From contig NZ_JAUSWX010000001.1 in assembly GCF_030815405.1 (NCBI RefSeq), forward strand, positions 930,001 through 994,000: DNA of 64,000 nucleotides, written 5' to 3'. Positions 20,867-30,162 of this stretch are shown piece by piece; the stretch's first letter is position 1; every line of letters starts with the position of its first letter. The stretch is from Agromyces albus. GTDB lineage: Bacteria > Actinomycetota > Actinomycetes > Actinomycetales > Microbacteriaceae. A model generated the notes under the pieces. The model was given only the letters and a program-made list of their open reading frames with translations, did no database searches and was not told where the DNA came from. The position numbers and the translations under genes are program-made.

Positions 20867-21147
20867 GGATCGTCGCGGTCTGCGGGGTCGGCATCGGCAC
20901 GTCGGCCATCCTCAAGGTGAATGCCGAGCGCGCCCTCTCCCGGCTCGGGCTCACGGCCGACGTCAGCGCGAGCGACCTCGCGGGGGTCGCCGATGCCGCT
21001 GCCGACGCGCAGGTCATCCTGACGTCGACCGAGCTCGCCGCAGCGGTGCGCAAGGCGATCGGCCGGAGCTTCGCCGAGATCATCGAGGTGCAGAACTACT
21101 TCGACGTCGACGAGATCGGCACGAAGCTCGAGGAGTCGCTCGGCTGA
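20863..21147 (+). CDS. PTS IIB component, lactose/ascorbate type
   Basis: 94 residues. EIIB carries the phosphoryl group on Cys7 in VCGVGIGTS, the classic P-loop-like motif of IIB-2/3 proteins such as UlaB. Start GTG overlaps the IIA stop. The two genes lie between add and a convergent phosphohexomutase gene. No transmembrane IIC gene is within the window near this pair, so they may serve a distant IIC or act as a phosphorylation-based regulator. Confidence 0.88.
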   Translation: MRIVAVCGVGIGTSAILKVNAERALSRLGLTADVSASDLAGVADAAADAQVILTSTELAAAVRKAIGRSFAEIIEVQNYFDVDEIGTKLEESLG

Positions 21148-21206
21148 GCCCGTTCTCGCCCGTGGAGCTCGGCCGAGCAGTCGAGCTCAGCTGAGCCCGG
21201 CGACCG

Positions 21207-22913
21207 TCAGGCCGTGAGCTCCCGCATGCCGTGCTCGAGACGGTCGACGGCAGCGGATGCCGCGGCGCGGCGATCCCCGACCGACCCCACATCGGAGACG
21301 GCGTCGATGTACACCTTGAGCTTCGGCTCGGTGCCGCTGGGTCGCACCATCACCCGGGCTCCGCCCTCGAGCACGAGGCGCAGCACGTCGGAGGGCGGGA
21401 GGTCGCCGAAGCCGTCGCTCAGGTCCTCGATGCGCTCGACGCGGATGCCCCCCACCGATGCCGGCGGAGCTGCGCGGAGGCGAGCCATGATCTCCCCGAT
21501 GCGAGCGAGGTCGGTGACGCGCAGCGAGAGCTGCGATGAGGCGAAGCATCCGAACCGCTCGATGAACTCATCGAGGTGGTCGGCGACCGTGCGGCCGGCC
21601 GCTTGCAACTCGGCGGTGAGCGAGAGGAACGCGAGGGCAGCGGAGATGCCGTCTTTGTCGCGCACGGTCTCTGGGTTCACGAGATAGCCGAGTGCCTCCT
21701 CGAACCCGAAGACGAGGCCGGGTGCGCGGGAGATCCACTTGAAGCCGGTGAGCGTCGACTCGAAGTCGAGGTCGAACGCACGGGCGATCGCCTCGAGTCC
21801 GGGGGAGGACACGATCGAGCACGCGAGCGCGCCGTTCGGGCCGGAGTCGCCCGCCACCGCCGCAGCGCGCTCCGCGGCCTGCCAGCCTAGGATGAGGCCG
21901 ACCTCGTTTCCGGTGAGCCGTCGATAGCCGTGGGATTCTGCGGCATCGGGGATCGCGATCGCGAGGCGATCCGCGTCGGGGTCGTTCGCGATGATGAGAT
22001 CGGCGCCGACCTCGCGCGCGCGCTCGAAGCTGAGGTCCATCGCCCCGGGCTCTTCGGGGTTCGGGAACGAGACGGTGGGGAACGTCTCGTCGGGGTCGAT
22101 CTGCGCCTCGACGAGTGCAGGGCCATCGAATCCGGCGACCTCGAGCACTCGCGACATCGTCTCCCAGCCGACGCCGTGCAGCGCCGTGTACACGACGCGC
22201 GGTTGCGTCGTGGGGCGTACAGCCACGGCGGCCGTCTGCCGGACGTACTCGTCGACGATCGACTCGGGGGCGGTCGCGAATGCAGCGCGCGGCAGCGTGT
22301 CGACGGGCGACGTCGCCGCGACCTGCAGGATGTGCGCGGCGATCTCGGCGTCGGCCGGTGCGACGATCTGCGAACCGTGGTGCTCGCCGCCGAGGTACAC
22401 CTTGTAGCCGTTGTCGTTCGGCGGGTTGTGCGATGCCGTCACCATGACGCCCGCCGAGACGCCCAGGTGGCGCACCGCGAAGGCGAGCACGGGAGTCGGC
22501 AGGAGCCTCGGCAGGAGGATCGCGCGCACGCCCGCGCCCGCCATGATCTCCGCCGAGTCGCGCGCGAAGACGTCGGAGTTCTTGCGGCCGTCGTATCCGA
22601 TGACGACCGAGGGCGAGGTGCCCGGTTCGGCGTGCTCGACGAGGTACGCGGCGAGCCCGGCGGCGGCTTGCGACACGAGCACCCGGTTCATGCGGTTGGG
22701 TCCGGCCGCGATCGCGCCGCGGAGGCCGGCGGTGCCGAACGCGAGCCTCGAGTCGAAGCGGTCCGCGAGCTCTGCGGATGCCTCGGCGTCGCCCGCGCGG
22801 GCACCCTCGACGAGTGCGGCGAGCTCGACCCGGGTCTCGGGGTCGGGGTCTTGGGCGATCCACGCTTCGGCGAGGGCGAGGCGTGTCGTGTCGGCGGCGT
22901 TCATCTGCGACAT
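21207..22913 (-). CDS. Phospho-sugar mutase (phosphomannomutase/phosphopentomutase-like)
   Basis: 568 residues, alpha-D-phosphohexomutase superfamily, in the long PGM2-like class. The phosphoserine is Ser161 in MVTASHNPPNDNGYK; the metal loop is ANDPDADRLAIAI; the sugar loop is FGFEEALGY; the phosphate loop is VMVRPSGTEPKLKVY. The N-terminus includes SRLAFGTAGLRGAIAAGPNRMN. PGM2-type enzymes interconvert pentose-1- and -5-phosphates as well as hexoses. Position next to purine nucleoside phosphorylase (9-bp gap) favours phosphopentomutase activity in nucleoside breakdown. An in-frame ATG three codons downstream is a possible alternative start. Confidence 0.92.
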   Translation of the reverse strand: MSQMNAADTTRLALAEAWIAQDPDPETRVELAALVEGARAGDAEASAELADRFDSRLAFGTAGLRGAIAAGPNRMNRVLVSQAAAGLAAYLVEHAEPGTSPSVVIGYDGRKNSDVFARDSAEIMAGAGVRAILLPRLLPTPVLAFAVRHLGVSAGVMVTASHNPPNDNGYKVYLGGEHHGSQIVAPADAEIAAHILQVAATSPVDTLPRAAFATAPESIVDEYVRQTAAVAVRPTTQPRVVYTALHGVGWETMSRVLEVAGFDGPALVEAQIDPDETFPTVSFPNPEEPGAMDLSFERAREVGADLIIANDPDADRLAIAIPDAAESHGYRRLTGNEVGLILGWQAAERAAAVAGDSGPNGALACSIVSSPGLEAIARAFDLDFESTLTGFKWISRAPGLVFGFEEALGYLVNPETVRDKDGISAALAFLSLTAELQAAGRTVADHLDEFIERFGCFASSQLSLRVTDLARIGEIMARLRAAPPASVGGIRVERIEDLSDGFGDLPPSDVLRLVLEGGARVMVRPSGTEPKLKVYIDAVSDVGSVGDRRAAASAAVDRLEHGMRELTA

Positions 22914-22922
22914 CCGCTCGCC

Positions 22923-23750
22923 CTACAGTGCCGCAACGATCTGTGCGAGCAGCCGGCTGATCACGGGCTCGGCGTCGCGACCCGCCTCGAGCACCTCTTC
23001 ATGGCTCAGCGGGGTCAGCTGGATGCCGGCCGCGAGGTTGGTGATGAGCGACATGCCGAGCACCTCCATGCCAGTCTGTCTCGCTGCGATCGCCTCGAGC
23101 GCAGTCGACATGCCGACGATGTGGCCGCCGATCACCTTCGCCATCTGCACCTCGGCGGGCGTCTCGTAGTGCGGCCCGCGGAACTGGCAGTACACGCCCT
23201 CGTCGAGGCTCGGATCGATCGTGCGCGCGAGGTCGCGCAGCCGCGTCGAGTACAGGTCGGTGAGGTCGATGAAGGTCGCGCCCTCGAGCGGAGAGTCGCC
23301 CGTGAGGTTGATGTGGTCGCTGATGAGCACGGGCGTGCCGGGCTTCCAGTGCGGCTTGATGCCGCCGGCGCCGTTCGTGAGGATCATCGTCGACGCGCCG
23401 GTCGCCGCGGCGGTGCGCACCGAATGCACGACCCGTCGCACCCCGTGGCCCTCGTAGTAGTGCGTGCGTGCCCCGATGACGAGGGCGCGCTTCCCATTCG
23501 GCAGCAGTACCGAACGCAGGGTGCCGACGTGGCCCTCGAGCGCTGGCTTCGAGAAGCCCGGTACCTCGGATGCCGCGATCGTGTGCGTCGTCTCGCCGAT
23601 GAGCTCGGCCGCACGGCCCCAGCCGCTGCCGAGCGTGAGGGCGACGTCGTGGCGTTCGACGCCGGTCAGTTCGGCGATCATCGCGGCCGCCTCGGCGGCG
23701 ATGGCGAAGGGGTCTGCGGTCGGGTCGTCGAGCGGGTTGGCATCGTGCAT
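22923..23750 (-). CDS. Purine nucleoside phosphorylase
   Basis: 275 residues, the trimeric PNP (PunA/DeoD-II) class. It splits (deoxy)inosine and (deoxy)guanosine with phosphate. Phosphate-binding GSGWGRAAEL is near residue 42; HYYEGHG, TNGAGGIKPHW, QFRGPHYETPAEVQM and GMSTALEAIAARQTGMEVLGMS follow in family order. ATG at 23750 lies 6 bases after a TAGAGT box; the GTG just upstream is an alternative. The mutase gene follows in the same operon. Confidence 0.95.
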   Translation of the reverse strand: MHDANPLDDPTADPFAIAAEAAAMIAELTGVERHDVALTLGSGWGRAAELIGETTHTIAASEVPGFSKPALEGHVGTLRSVLLPNGKRALVIGARTHYYEGHGVRRVVHSVRTAAATGASTMILTNGAGGIKPHWKPGTPVLISDHINLTGDSPLEGATFIDLTDLYSTRLRDLARTIDPSLDEGVYCQFRGPHYETPAEVQMAKVIGGHIVGMSTALEAIAARQTGMEVLGMSLITNLAAGIQLTPLSHEEVLEAGRDAEPVISRLLAQIVAAL

Positions 23751-23756
23751 CACACC

Positions 23757-23762
23757 ACTCTA
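23757..23762 (-). promoter_or_regulatory. -10 box TAGAGT of purine nucleoside phosphorylase (leaderless)
   Basis: On the minus strand, 6 bases before the ATG at 23750. The 83-bp gap to the divergent quinone reductase gene leaves room for back-to-back promoters. Confidence 0.5.
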
Positions 23763-23833
23763 ATGAGGCACGGATGCCGCAACGCGTCGCTGCTCGTTTT
23801 GCCGGGCCTTCGCGCCCACGACAGAATGTGACC

Positions 23834-25264
23834 ATGGCCTACGAGTTCGAGCGCACCCAACGAATCGCCGTCCTCGGTGGAGGACCCGGCGGATACGAGG
23901 CCGCCCTCGCGGCCGCCCAGCTCGGGGCGGAGGTCACCCTGGTCGAACGGGCGGGGGTCGGCGGCTCTGCGGTGCTCACCGACGTCGTGCCCTCGAAGTC
24001 GCTCATCGCGACCGCCGAGGCCTCGAACGCGGTGAAGGAGGCCGGCGACCTCGGCGTGCAGTTCTACGCCAAGGGCACGGCCGACAAGCCCGTGCGACCC
24101 GAGGTCGCGATCAACCTCGCGGCCGTCAACAAGCGCCTGCTCGGGCTCGCCGCCCAGCAGTCCGAAGACATGCGTTCGAACCTCATCGATGCGGGCGTGC
24201 GCCTCGTGCAGGGCGAGGGCCGGCTCGACGGCACGAATGCGATCATCGTCTCGACGGCGAAGGGCGGCACCGACTTCGACCGCATCGAGGCCGACACGCT
24301 CGTGCTCTCGGTGGGCGCGACGCCGCGCATCCTGCCGACGGCGGTGCCCGACGGGGAGCGCATCCTGACCTGGACCCAGCTCTACGACCTGGAGCGGATT
24401 CCCGAGCACCTCATCGTCGTGGGGTCGGGCGTCACGGGCGCAGAGTTCGCCTCCGCCTACCGCGCGCTCGGCGCGAAGGTCACGCTCATCTCGAGTCGCG
24501 ATCAGGTGCTGCCCGGTTCGGATGCCGATGCAGCGACCGTCATCGAGAAGGTCTTCAAGCGCAACGGCATGAAGGTGCTCAACAAGACGCGCGCGGCATC
24601 CGTCGTGCGCGATGGCGACGGGGTCCTCGCGACGCTCTCCGACGGTCGCGAGGTGCGTGGCAGCCATTGCCTCATGGCCGTCGGGTCGGTGCCGAACACG
24701 ACCGACATCGGGCTCGAGGCGGCGGGCGTGCAGCTGTCCGACAGCGGTCACATCCGGGTGAACCGCGTCGCCCGCACGTCGATCCCCAACATCTACGCGG
24801 CGGGCGACTGCACGACATTCCTTCCGCTCGCCTCGGTGGCGTCGATGCAGGGGCGCACCGCGGTCTTCCACGCGATGGGCGACATCGTCGACCCTCCCGA
24901 GGAGCGCAACATCACCTCGAACATCTTCACGCAGCCCGAGATCGCGACGGTCGGCTGGACCCAGAACGACATCGAGGAGGGCGTGGTTCCCGGTGTCGTC
25001 TACAAGCTGCCGCTCTCGTCGAACCCGCGCGCGAAGATGATGGGCATCCGTGACGGCTTCGTGAAGCTCTTCGCGTCGAACGGCTCGGGTGCGATCATCG
25101 GCGGCGTCATCGTCGCCCCGAAGGCCTCCGAGCTCATCTTCCCGCTCGCCCTCGCCGTCGAGCACCGGCTCACGGTCGACCAGTTCGCCGAGGCGTTCCC
25201 GGTGTACCCGTCGCTGAGCGGCTCGCTCACCGATGCTGCGCGCGCGATGCACGTGGTGCGCTGA
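23834..25264 (+). CDS. NAD(P)H-quinone dehydrogenase of the LpdA flavoprotein family
   Basis: 476 residues, pyridine nucleotide-disulfide oxidoreductase fold. FAD-binding GGGPGGYEAALAAAQLGAEVTLVE is near residue 12; the NAD(P)H Rossmann motif VVGSGVTGAEFASAYRALGAKVTLI is mid-protein; the second FAD motif is NIYAAGDCT. The place of the redox disulfide reads GVGGSAVLTDVVPSK, so both cysteines are replaced, and the C-terminal His-Glu pair is also lost (YPSLSGSL). Mycobacterial LpdA (Rv3303c) is a similar quinone reductase that is not a lipoamide dehydrogenase. The start was set at MAYEFERTQRIAVLGGG. Confidence 0.9.
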   Translation: MAYEFERTQRIAVLGGGPGGYEAALAAAQLGAEVTLVERAGVGGSAVLTDVVPSKSLIATAEASNAVKEAGDLGVQFYAKGTADKPVRPEVAINLAAVNKRLLGLAAQQSEDMRSNLIDAGVRLVQGEGRLDGTNAIIVSTAKGGTDFDRIEADTLVLSVGATPRILPTAVPDGERILTWTQLYDLERIPEHLIVVGSGVTGAEFASAYRALGAKVTLISSRDQVLPGSDADAATVIEKVFKRNGMKVLNKTRAASVVRDGDGVLATLSDGREVRGSHCLMAVGSVPNTTDIGLEAAGVQLSDSGHIRVNRVARTSIPNIYAAGDCTTFLPLASVASMQGRTAVFHAMGDIVDPPEERNITSNIFTQPEIATVGWTQNDIEEGVVPGVVYKLPLSSNPRAKMMGIRDGFVKLFASNGSGAIIGGVIVAPKASELIFPLALAVEHRLTVDQFAEAFPVYPSLSGSLTDAARAMHVVR

Positions 25265-25419
25265 GGTTCCTCCACCGTTCGAAAGGGCCGTTCTCGATGG
25301 CGTCCGGGCGGCTGTACATGCCGACACGTGATACCGAGCGCGAAGGCGCCCGTCCCAGGGCGTTCCATGGGCTACCGTCGTCTCACCCGTATCCGGGCGA
25401 CGAAGACGAGAAGGCAAAC

Positions 25420-26181
25420 ATGCGAGGTCGCACTACCTTGACTGCGGTCGTCACCGCGGTCGCAACACTGCTCCTTGCGGGGTGCGTGGCCGCACCTGAC
25501 CCGACGCCGCCGCCGACTCAGTCGCCCGGGCCGACCGTGTCGGCCGGCCCCGCAACCCCGCCGCCTGCAACGGCCGCTCCGATCGCAGCGCCCGACCCCG
25601 CGCCGGTGGACGTCGCGGTCGTCCACCTCACGGTGCGGCCCGAGCAGCTCGATCTCGAGAACGCACGTGGCGACGTGGTGGCGACACTTTCCTACGATGC
25701 GGACGCCGAGGTCTTCGTCGACACGCTGAGTCAGGTGCTCGGTGGCGATCCCGCTGTCGAGGAACGGCCAGGCGGTCACGAATGGTTTCCTTCGACGAGA
25801 TACACGTGGCCAGGACTCGCCGTCGCGGACGACCATGAGCCCGAGGAGTACTCGTCGGACATGAACGTGACCGTCAGCTTCACGCACCCGGTCATCGCGA
25901 ACGGGATCAGCGTTTCCACGGTCCAGGGGTTCCGTCCCGGCGATGACCTTCAGGCATTCGCCGAAGAGCTCGGCGAGGACTGGCACGAGACCGGGTACAA
26001 CAGTTTTCCCGCCGAGACCGGGCCAGAGATCGGAGAACGCATGTACTCCGAGTGGGACGACACCTACTGGAAGTACGCCAACGCGAACGCCGTCGCGGTA
26101 CACGAATGGGGCGGCGACCCCGACCCATCCGTGACGAGTGTCATCCTCGCCCCCTGGAACTTCGGCATCGGGCACGTCTAG
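25420..26181 (+). CDS. Hypothetical lipoprotein
   Basis: 253 residues, family not recognised. Signal MRGRTTLTAVVTAVATLL ends in lipobox LLAGC, so it should be lipid-anchored outside the membrane. A Pro/Thr/Ala-rich linker (about residues 25-65) leads to a folded domain with VRPEQLDLENARGDVVATLSY and a Trp- and Tyr-rich C-terminus ending in APWNFGIGHV. Ribosome site GAGAAGG precedes the ATG. It converges on the biotin carboxylase gene. No neighbour suggests a function. Confidence 0.85.
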   Translation: MRGRTTLTAVVTAVATLLLAGCVAAPDPTPPPTQSPGPTVSAGPATPPPATAAPIAAPDPAPVDVAVVHLTVRPEQLDLENARGDVVATLSYDADAEVFVDTLSQVLGGDPAVEERPGGHEWFPSTRYTWPGLAVADDHEPEEYSSDMNVTVSFTHPVIANGISVSTVQGFRPGDDLQAFAEELGEDWHETGYNSFPAETGPEIGERMYSEWDDTYWKYANANAVAVHEWGGDPDPSVTSVILAPWNFGIGHV

Positions 26182-26231
26182 GACGCCCGTGCGTCTTCCC
26201 TGCCGTCCGGCGTGGTCGGAACAGCGCTCGG

Positions 26232-28001
26232 TCAGGCGTCGTTGATCGCGAGCAGCAGGTGGCCACTCGAGACGGTGGCACCGGGTTCGGCGTTCACGAC
26301 GCCGATGACGCCGTCTTTGTGGGCGAGGATCGGCTGTTCCATCTTCATCGCCTCGAGTACGAGCACGAGGTCGCCCTTGACGACCTTGTCGCCCTCGGCG
26401 ACGGCGACCTTCACGATGGTCGCCTGCATCGGCGCCTTCACGGCGTTGCCCGTCGCCGTGGCGACCCCGTGCGAGGCGGTGTGTCGACGGGGAGCGGGCC
26501 CGGCGGCCTGGGTGACGGATGCCCCGCCCGAGAGCCGCTTCGGCAGGCTGACCTCGATGCGCCGACCGCCGACCTCGACGACGACGCTCGTGCGCGCCGC
26601 GGGTCCGGTCGACTCGTGGAGCTCACCCGACCACGGCTCGATGCGGTTGTCGTACTCGGTCTCGATCCAGCGCGTGTACACCGTGAACGGCTCGTCGCCC
26701 TCGGGCGCGAACGCCGGGTTCCGCACGATGTCGCGGTGGAAGGGCAGCACGGTCGGCAGTCCGGCGACCTCGAACTCGTCGAGGGCGCGGCGGGCGCGCT
26801 CGATCGCGTCCCTGCGGCTCGAGCCCGTGACGATGAGCTTGGCGAGCAGCGAGTCGAATGCGCCGGAGATCTCGTCGCCGGTCGTGACGCCGGAGTCGAC
26901 GCGCACGCCGGGGCCGCCGGGGAAGCGCAGCACGTGCACGGGGCCGGGGGAGGGGAGGAAGTTGCGCCCCGGGTCTTCACCATTGATGCGGAACTCGATC
27001 GAGTGCCCCGACGGGACCGGGTCGCTGTAGTCGATCGTGCCGCCCTCGGCGAGACGGAACTGCTCGCGAACGAGGTCGATGCCCGTGACCTCCTCGGAGA
27101 CCGGGTGCTCCACCTGCAGCCGCGTGTTGACCTCGAGGAAGGAGACCGTTCCGTCTTGCCCGATGAGGAACTCGCACGTGCCGGCGCCGACGTATCCGAC
27201 CTCGCGGAGGATCGCCTTCGACGATTCGTAGAGGGCGCGGTTCTGCTCCTCGGTGAGGAACGGCGCCGGGGCCTCCTCGACGAGCTTCTGGTGACGGCGC
27301 TGCAGCGAGCAGTCGCGAGTGGAGACGACGACGACGTTGCCGTTCACGTCGGCGAGGCACTGGGTCTCGACGTGGCGGGGCTTGTCGAGGTACTTCTCGA
27401 CGAAGCACTCGCCGCGACCGAAGGCCGCGACGGCCTCGCGAGTGGCCGAATCGAAGAGCTCGGGCACCTCCTCGCGAGTACGGGCGACCTTGAGGCCGCG
27501 GCCGCCGCCGCCGAACGCCGCCTTGATGGCCACGGGCAGGCCGTGCACGTCGACGAAGTCGAGCACCTCCGAGGCATCCGCCACGGGGTTCAGCGTGCCC
27601 GGCGCGAGGGGCGCGCCAACCTTCTCGGCGACGTGCCGTGCCGACACCTTGTCGCCGAGGCGCTCGATCGCCTCGGGCGACGGGCCGATCCAGATGAGGC
27701 CGGCGTCGATGACGGCGCGAGCGAACTCGGAGTTCTCGGCGAGGAAGCCGTAGCCCGGGTGCACGGCGTCGGCGCCCGACCGCCGGGCGATCGAGAGCAG
27801 CTTGTCGATGACGAGGTAGGTGTCGGCACTCGTCGTGCCGTCGAGGGCGTACGCCTCGTCGGCGAGCTTCGAGTGCCGCGCGTCGCGATCCTGGTCGGCA
27901 TAGACGGCGACCGATCCGATGCCGGCGTCACGGGCGGCTCGGATGACGCGGACGGCGATCTCGCCACGGTTGGCGATGAGGACCTTGGTGATGCGCGGCA
28001 T
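26232..28001 (-). CDS. Acyl-CoA carboxylase alpha subunit (biotin carboxylase + BCCP)
   Basis: 589 residues. The biotin carboxylase domain fills about residues 1-450 ([20 protein letters not shown] at the start, [12 protein letters not shown] as the ATP-grasp Gly-rich loop, [18 protein letters not shown] at the active site). A linker leads to a biotin carrier domain with biotinylated Lys553 in EAMKM. It carboxylates biotin for acetyl/propionyl-CoA carboxylase, feeding malonyl- and methylmalonyl-CoA. The partner beta and epsilon subunits are at 33.4-35.3 kb, with birA next to them. The start follows a TAGGCT box by 8 bases. Confidence 0.95.
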   Translation of the reverse strand: MPRITKVLIANRGEIAVRVIRAARDAGIGSVAVYADQDRDARHSKLADEAYALDGTTSADTYLVIDKLLSIARRSGADAVHPGYGFLAENSEFARAVIDAGLIWIGPSPEAIERLGDKVSARHVAEKVGAPLAPGTLNPVADASEVLDFVDVHGLPVAIKAAFGGGGRGLKVARTREEVPELFDSATREAVAAFGRGECFVEKYLDKPRHVETQCLADVNGNVVVVSTRDCSLQRRHQKLVEEAPAPFLTEEQNRALYESSKAILREVGYVGAGTCEFLIGQDGTVSFLEVNTRLQVEHPVSEEVTGIDLVREQFRLAEGGTIDYSDPVPSGHSIEFRINGEDPGRNFLPSPGPVHVLRFPGGPGVRVDSGVTTGDEISGAFDSLLAKLIVTGSSRRDAIERARRALDEFEVAGLPTVLPFHRDIVRNPAFAPEGDEPFTVYTRWIETEYDNRIEPWSGELHESTGPAARTSVVVEVGGRRIEVSLPKRLSGGASVTQAAGPAPRRHTASHGVATATGNAVKAPMQATIVKVAVAEGDKVVKGDLVLVLEAMKMEQPILAHKDGVIGVVNAEPGATVSSGHLLLAINDA

Positions 28002-28009
28002 AATGCCCA

Positions 28010-28015
28010 AGCCTA
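28010..28015 (-). promoter_or_regulatory. -10 box TAGGCT of the acyl-CoA carboxylase alpha gene (leaderless)
   Basis: On the minus strand, 8 bases before the ATG at 28001; no ribosome site. Confidence 0.45.
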
Positions 28016-28120
28016 TTGCTCGGGGAGATGGCGCATCTTGGATGTCTTCCACAACAAACAGCATCGACCCTTGCGGGCGTCGACAAGCCCCGCCTCACCG
28101 CTGCGCGAGTGCGGTCCGGG

Positions 28121-28759
28121 TCAGCCGCGGTTCCACAGGTCAGGCCACGCGAAGCCCAGCTCTCGCACGAGGTCGCGGAGCGTCGAGAGCGAGAGTCCCA
28201 CGACGGTCGACGGGTCGCCCTCGACCGAGCGGATGAACGGCCCGCCGAGACTGTCGATCGTGAACGCGCCGGCGACGAGGAGCGGCTCGCCCGTGTCGAC
28301 GTACGCGTCGATCTCGCTGTCGTCGAGCGCGGCGAATCGCACCGTCGCGACATCCGCTCTCCCGACCGCGCCGTGGACCTCGCCGCCCCGGTGGTCGATG
28401 AGCCAATGCCCCGACCAGAGCTGGCCGTGCCCGCCGTTCTGGGCGTGCCAGCGCTCCCGTGCGACGTCGGGACGATGCGGCTTCCCGTGGATTCGACCGC
28501 CCGTCAGGAACGCCGAGTCCCCGCCGAGGATGAGCCCGTCGAGGGGCTCGCCACCCGGCTCGGCTCCGATGAGCGCCTCGGCCTTCGCCCTCGCGAGGAG
28601 CTGCACCATCTCGGGCGCGTCGAGCGGGCCGGATGCCGCCTCGTGGGCTTCGACGAGCGCCTCCTCGTCGACACCGGGCGGCACCGCGACCGGCTCGATG
28701 CCGGCCGATCGGAGCGTCTGGAGCCGGGCGGGGGACGTCGAGGCGAGGTACAGGCGCAT
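28121..28759 (-). CDS. Maf-like nucleoside triphosphate pyrophosphatase
   Basis: 212 residues. Maf proteins cleave non-standard or methylated nucleoside triphosphates to monophosphates. The family N-terminus is LYLASTSPARLQTLRSAGI; the acidic catalytic stretch is LILGGDSAFLTGGRIHGKP; the C-terminal DSLGGPFIRSVEGDPSTVVGLSL is typical. Start ATG at 28759, with a CAGGAT -10-like box 6 bases before it and no ribosome site. Upstream of the acyl-CoA carboxylase alpha gene, on the same strand, 119 bp away. Divergent from the RNA methyltransferase. Confidence 0.9.
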   Translation of the reverse strand: MRLYLASTSPARLQTLRSAGIEPVAVPPGVDEEALVEAHEAASGPLDAPEMVQLLARAKAEALIGAEPGGEPLDGLILGGDSAFLTGGRIHGKPHRPDVARERWHAQNGGHGQLWSGHWLIDHRGGEVHGAVGRADVATVRFAALDDSEIDAYVDTGEPLLVAGAFTIDSLGGPFIRSVEGDPSTVVGLSLSTLRDLVRELGFAWPDLWNRG

Positions 28760-28804
28760 GCTCCCATCCTGCCGGTCTCCGCCGCCCTGTGAAATGCTCG
28801 AGGC

Positions 28805-30142
28805 ATGGCTCAGTCTCGTCGCCCCCGACGCCCCGGCGCCCGCCGGCCCACGTCCGCCCGTCCTGCCCCGAAGGCGCCGGTGACCGACGGACCCGTCATC
28901 GAGCTCGAGATCGAGCGGGTCGCGCACGGCGGAGTGTTCGTGGCGCACCACGAGGGCCGCGTGGTGTTCGTCGCCGATGCGATCCCCGGCGAGCGGGTCG
29001 TGGCGCGCGTCGTCGACCAGGGGCGCGACCGGTACTGGCGCGCCGAGACGGTCGAGGTGCTGACGGCATCGGACGATCGGCGCGAGCACGTGTGGCCCGA
29101 GGCATCCGTCGACCGCGCTCCCGAGAAGCGCGCCGGCGGCGGCGAGTTCGGGCACATCCGGATGCCGCGGCAGCGCGCGCTCAAGGCCGAGGTGCTGCGC
29201 GACGCGCTCGCCCGCATGGGCGGCGTCGAGCATGCGGTCGAGGTCGAGCCGGTCGACCCGGCGCTCGCGCCCGTCGTCTCGATCGACGAGGGCACGGGAT
29301 GGCGCACCCGCGTGCGACTGCATGTGGCCCCAGACGGCACTGTCGGCCCCTACGCGGCGCGCAGCCACACCGTGGTGCCCGTGGCGTCACTGCCGCTCGC
29401 CGTGCCCGCGTTCGCCGCCCTCGCGCCGCTCGGCGAGCGGTTCCCAGGCGCGCGGGCGATCGACCTCATCGCACCGAGCGTGGGTGATCCGTCCCTCGTG
29501 GTCGTCGGCGACGAGCGGATGCCGCGCGGCGACCGCCCGACCATCGAGGAACGTGTCGGCGACCGGGCCTTCCGCCTCGACCGCGACGGCTTCTGGCAGG
29601 TGCACACGGGCGCCGCGGCGACCCTCTCCCGTGCGGTGCAGGAGCTCATCGATGGCGACCTGTTCGACCCCCGCGCGGCCAACCACGACCTCTACGGCGG
29701 CGTGGGACTGCTCGCCGCGGCGGTCGGCGATCGGTTCGGCGAGACCGTGCGCATCACGACGGTCGAGTCCGATGCGCGTGCCACCGAGCACGCCGGCGCG
29801 AACCTCGCCGACTGGGTCGGCGCCCGCGCGGTCACGGCTCGGGTCGACCGCTACCTCGACGAGCTCGACGAGAAGGCGTCCGCCGCGGAACGCGCGCGGC
29901 TCCGCGACGCGACGATCGTGCTCGACCCGCCGCGATCGGGAGCGGGGCGAGCGGTCGTCGACCGGCTCGCCGCCCTGCGGCCGCGTCAGCTCGTCTACGT
30001 CGCGTGCGACCCCGTCGCGCTCGCGCGTGACGTCGGACTGCTCCGTGAACGCGGATACGAGCTCCAGGCCCTTCGCGCCTTCGATCTTTTCCCGAATACG
30101 CACCACGTGGAGTCGGTCGCGCGACTGGGCGCTATCGTGTGA
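28805..30142 (+). CDS. RNA uracil-5-methyltransferase family (TrmA/RlmCD-like)
   Basis: 445 residues. A basic, Pro/Arg-rich N-terminal tail precedes a TRAM RNA-binding domain (about residues 30-90, VIELEIERVAHGGVFVAHHEGRV...). A class I methyltransferase domain follows, with NHDLYGGVGLLAAAV as motif I and LDPPRSGAGRAVV, then the catalytic Cys in VYVACDPVALARDV. It should methylate uracil C5 in rRNA or tRNA with SAM. The Cys residues of the usual [4Fe-4S] cluster are absent (the region reads EKRAGGGEFGHIRM), as in several actinobacterial members. Confidence 0.9.
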   Translation: MAQSRRPRRPGARRPTSARPAPKAPVTDGPVIELEIERVAHGGVFVAHHEGRVVFVADAIPGERVVARVVDQGRDRYWRAETVEVLTASDDRREHVWPEASVDRAPEKRAGGGEFGHIRMPRQRALKAEVLRDALARMGGVEHAVEVEPVDPALAPVVSIDEGTGWRTRVRLHVAPDGTVGPYAARSHTVVPVASLPLAVPAFAALAPLGERFPGARAIDLIAPSVGDPSLVVVGDERMPRGDRPTIEERVGDRAFRLDRDGFWQVHTGAAATLSRAVQELIDGDLFDPRAANHDLYGGVGLLAAAVGDRFGETVRITTVESDARATEHAGANLADWVGARAVTARVDRYLDELDEKASAAERARLRDATIVLDPPRSGAGRAVVDRLAALRPRQLVYVACDPVALARDVGLLRERGYELQALRAFDLFPNTHHVESVARLGAIV

Positions 30143-30162
30143 CTCATGGACAAGGGGGCCGC

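Noticed and set aside
21185..21196. Palindrome GCTCAGCTGAGC between the PTS IIB and mutase genes
   Set aside because: Short, GC-rich and in a convergent gap; chance occurrence or part of a weak terminator.
23834..25264. Dihydrolipoamide dehydrogenase
   Set aside because: Both redox-active cysteines and the C-terminal His-Glu pair are missing.
26052..28883. Very long open frame (943 codons) on the plus strand
   Set aside because: It is antisense to the biotin carboxylase and Maf genes, whose motifs are clear. Long antisense frames are expected at this G/C content; the product is Arg/Asp/Val-rich with no domain.
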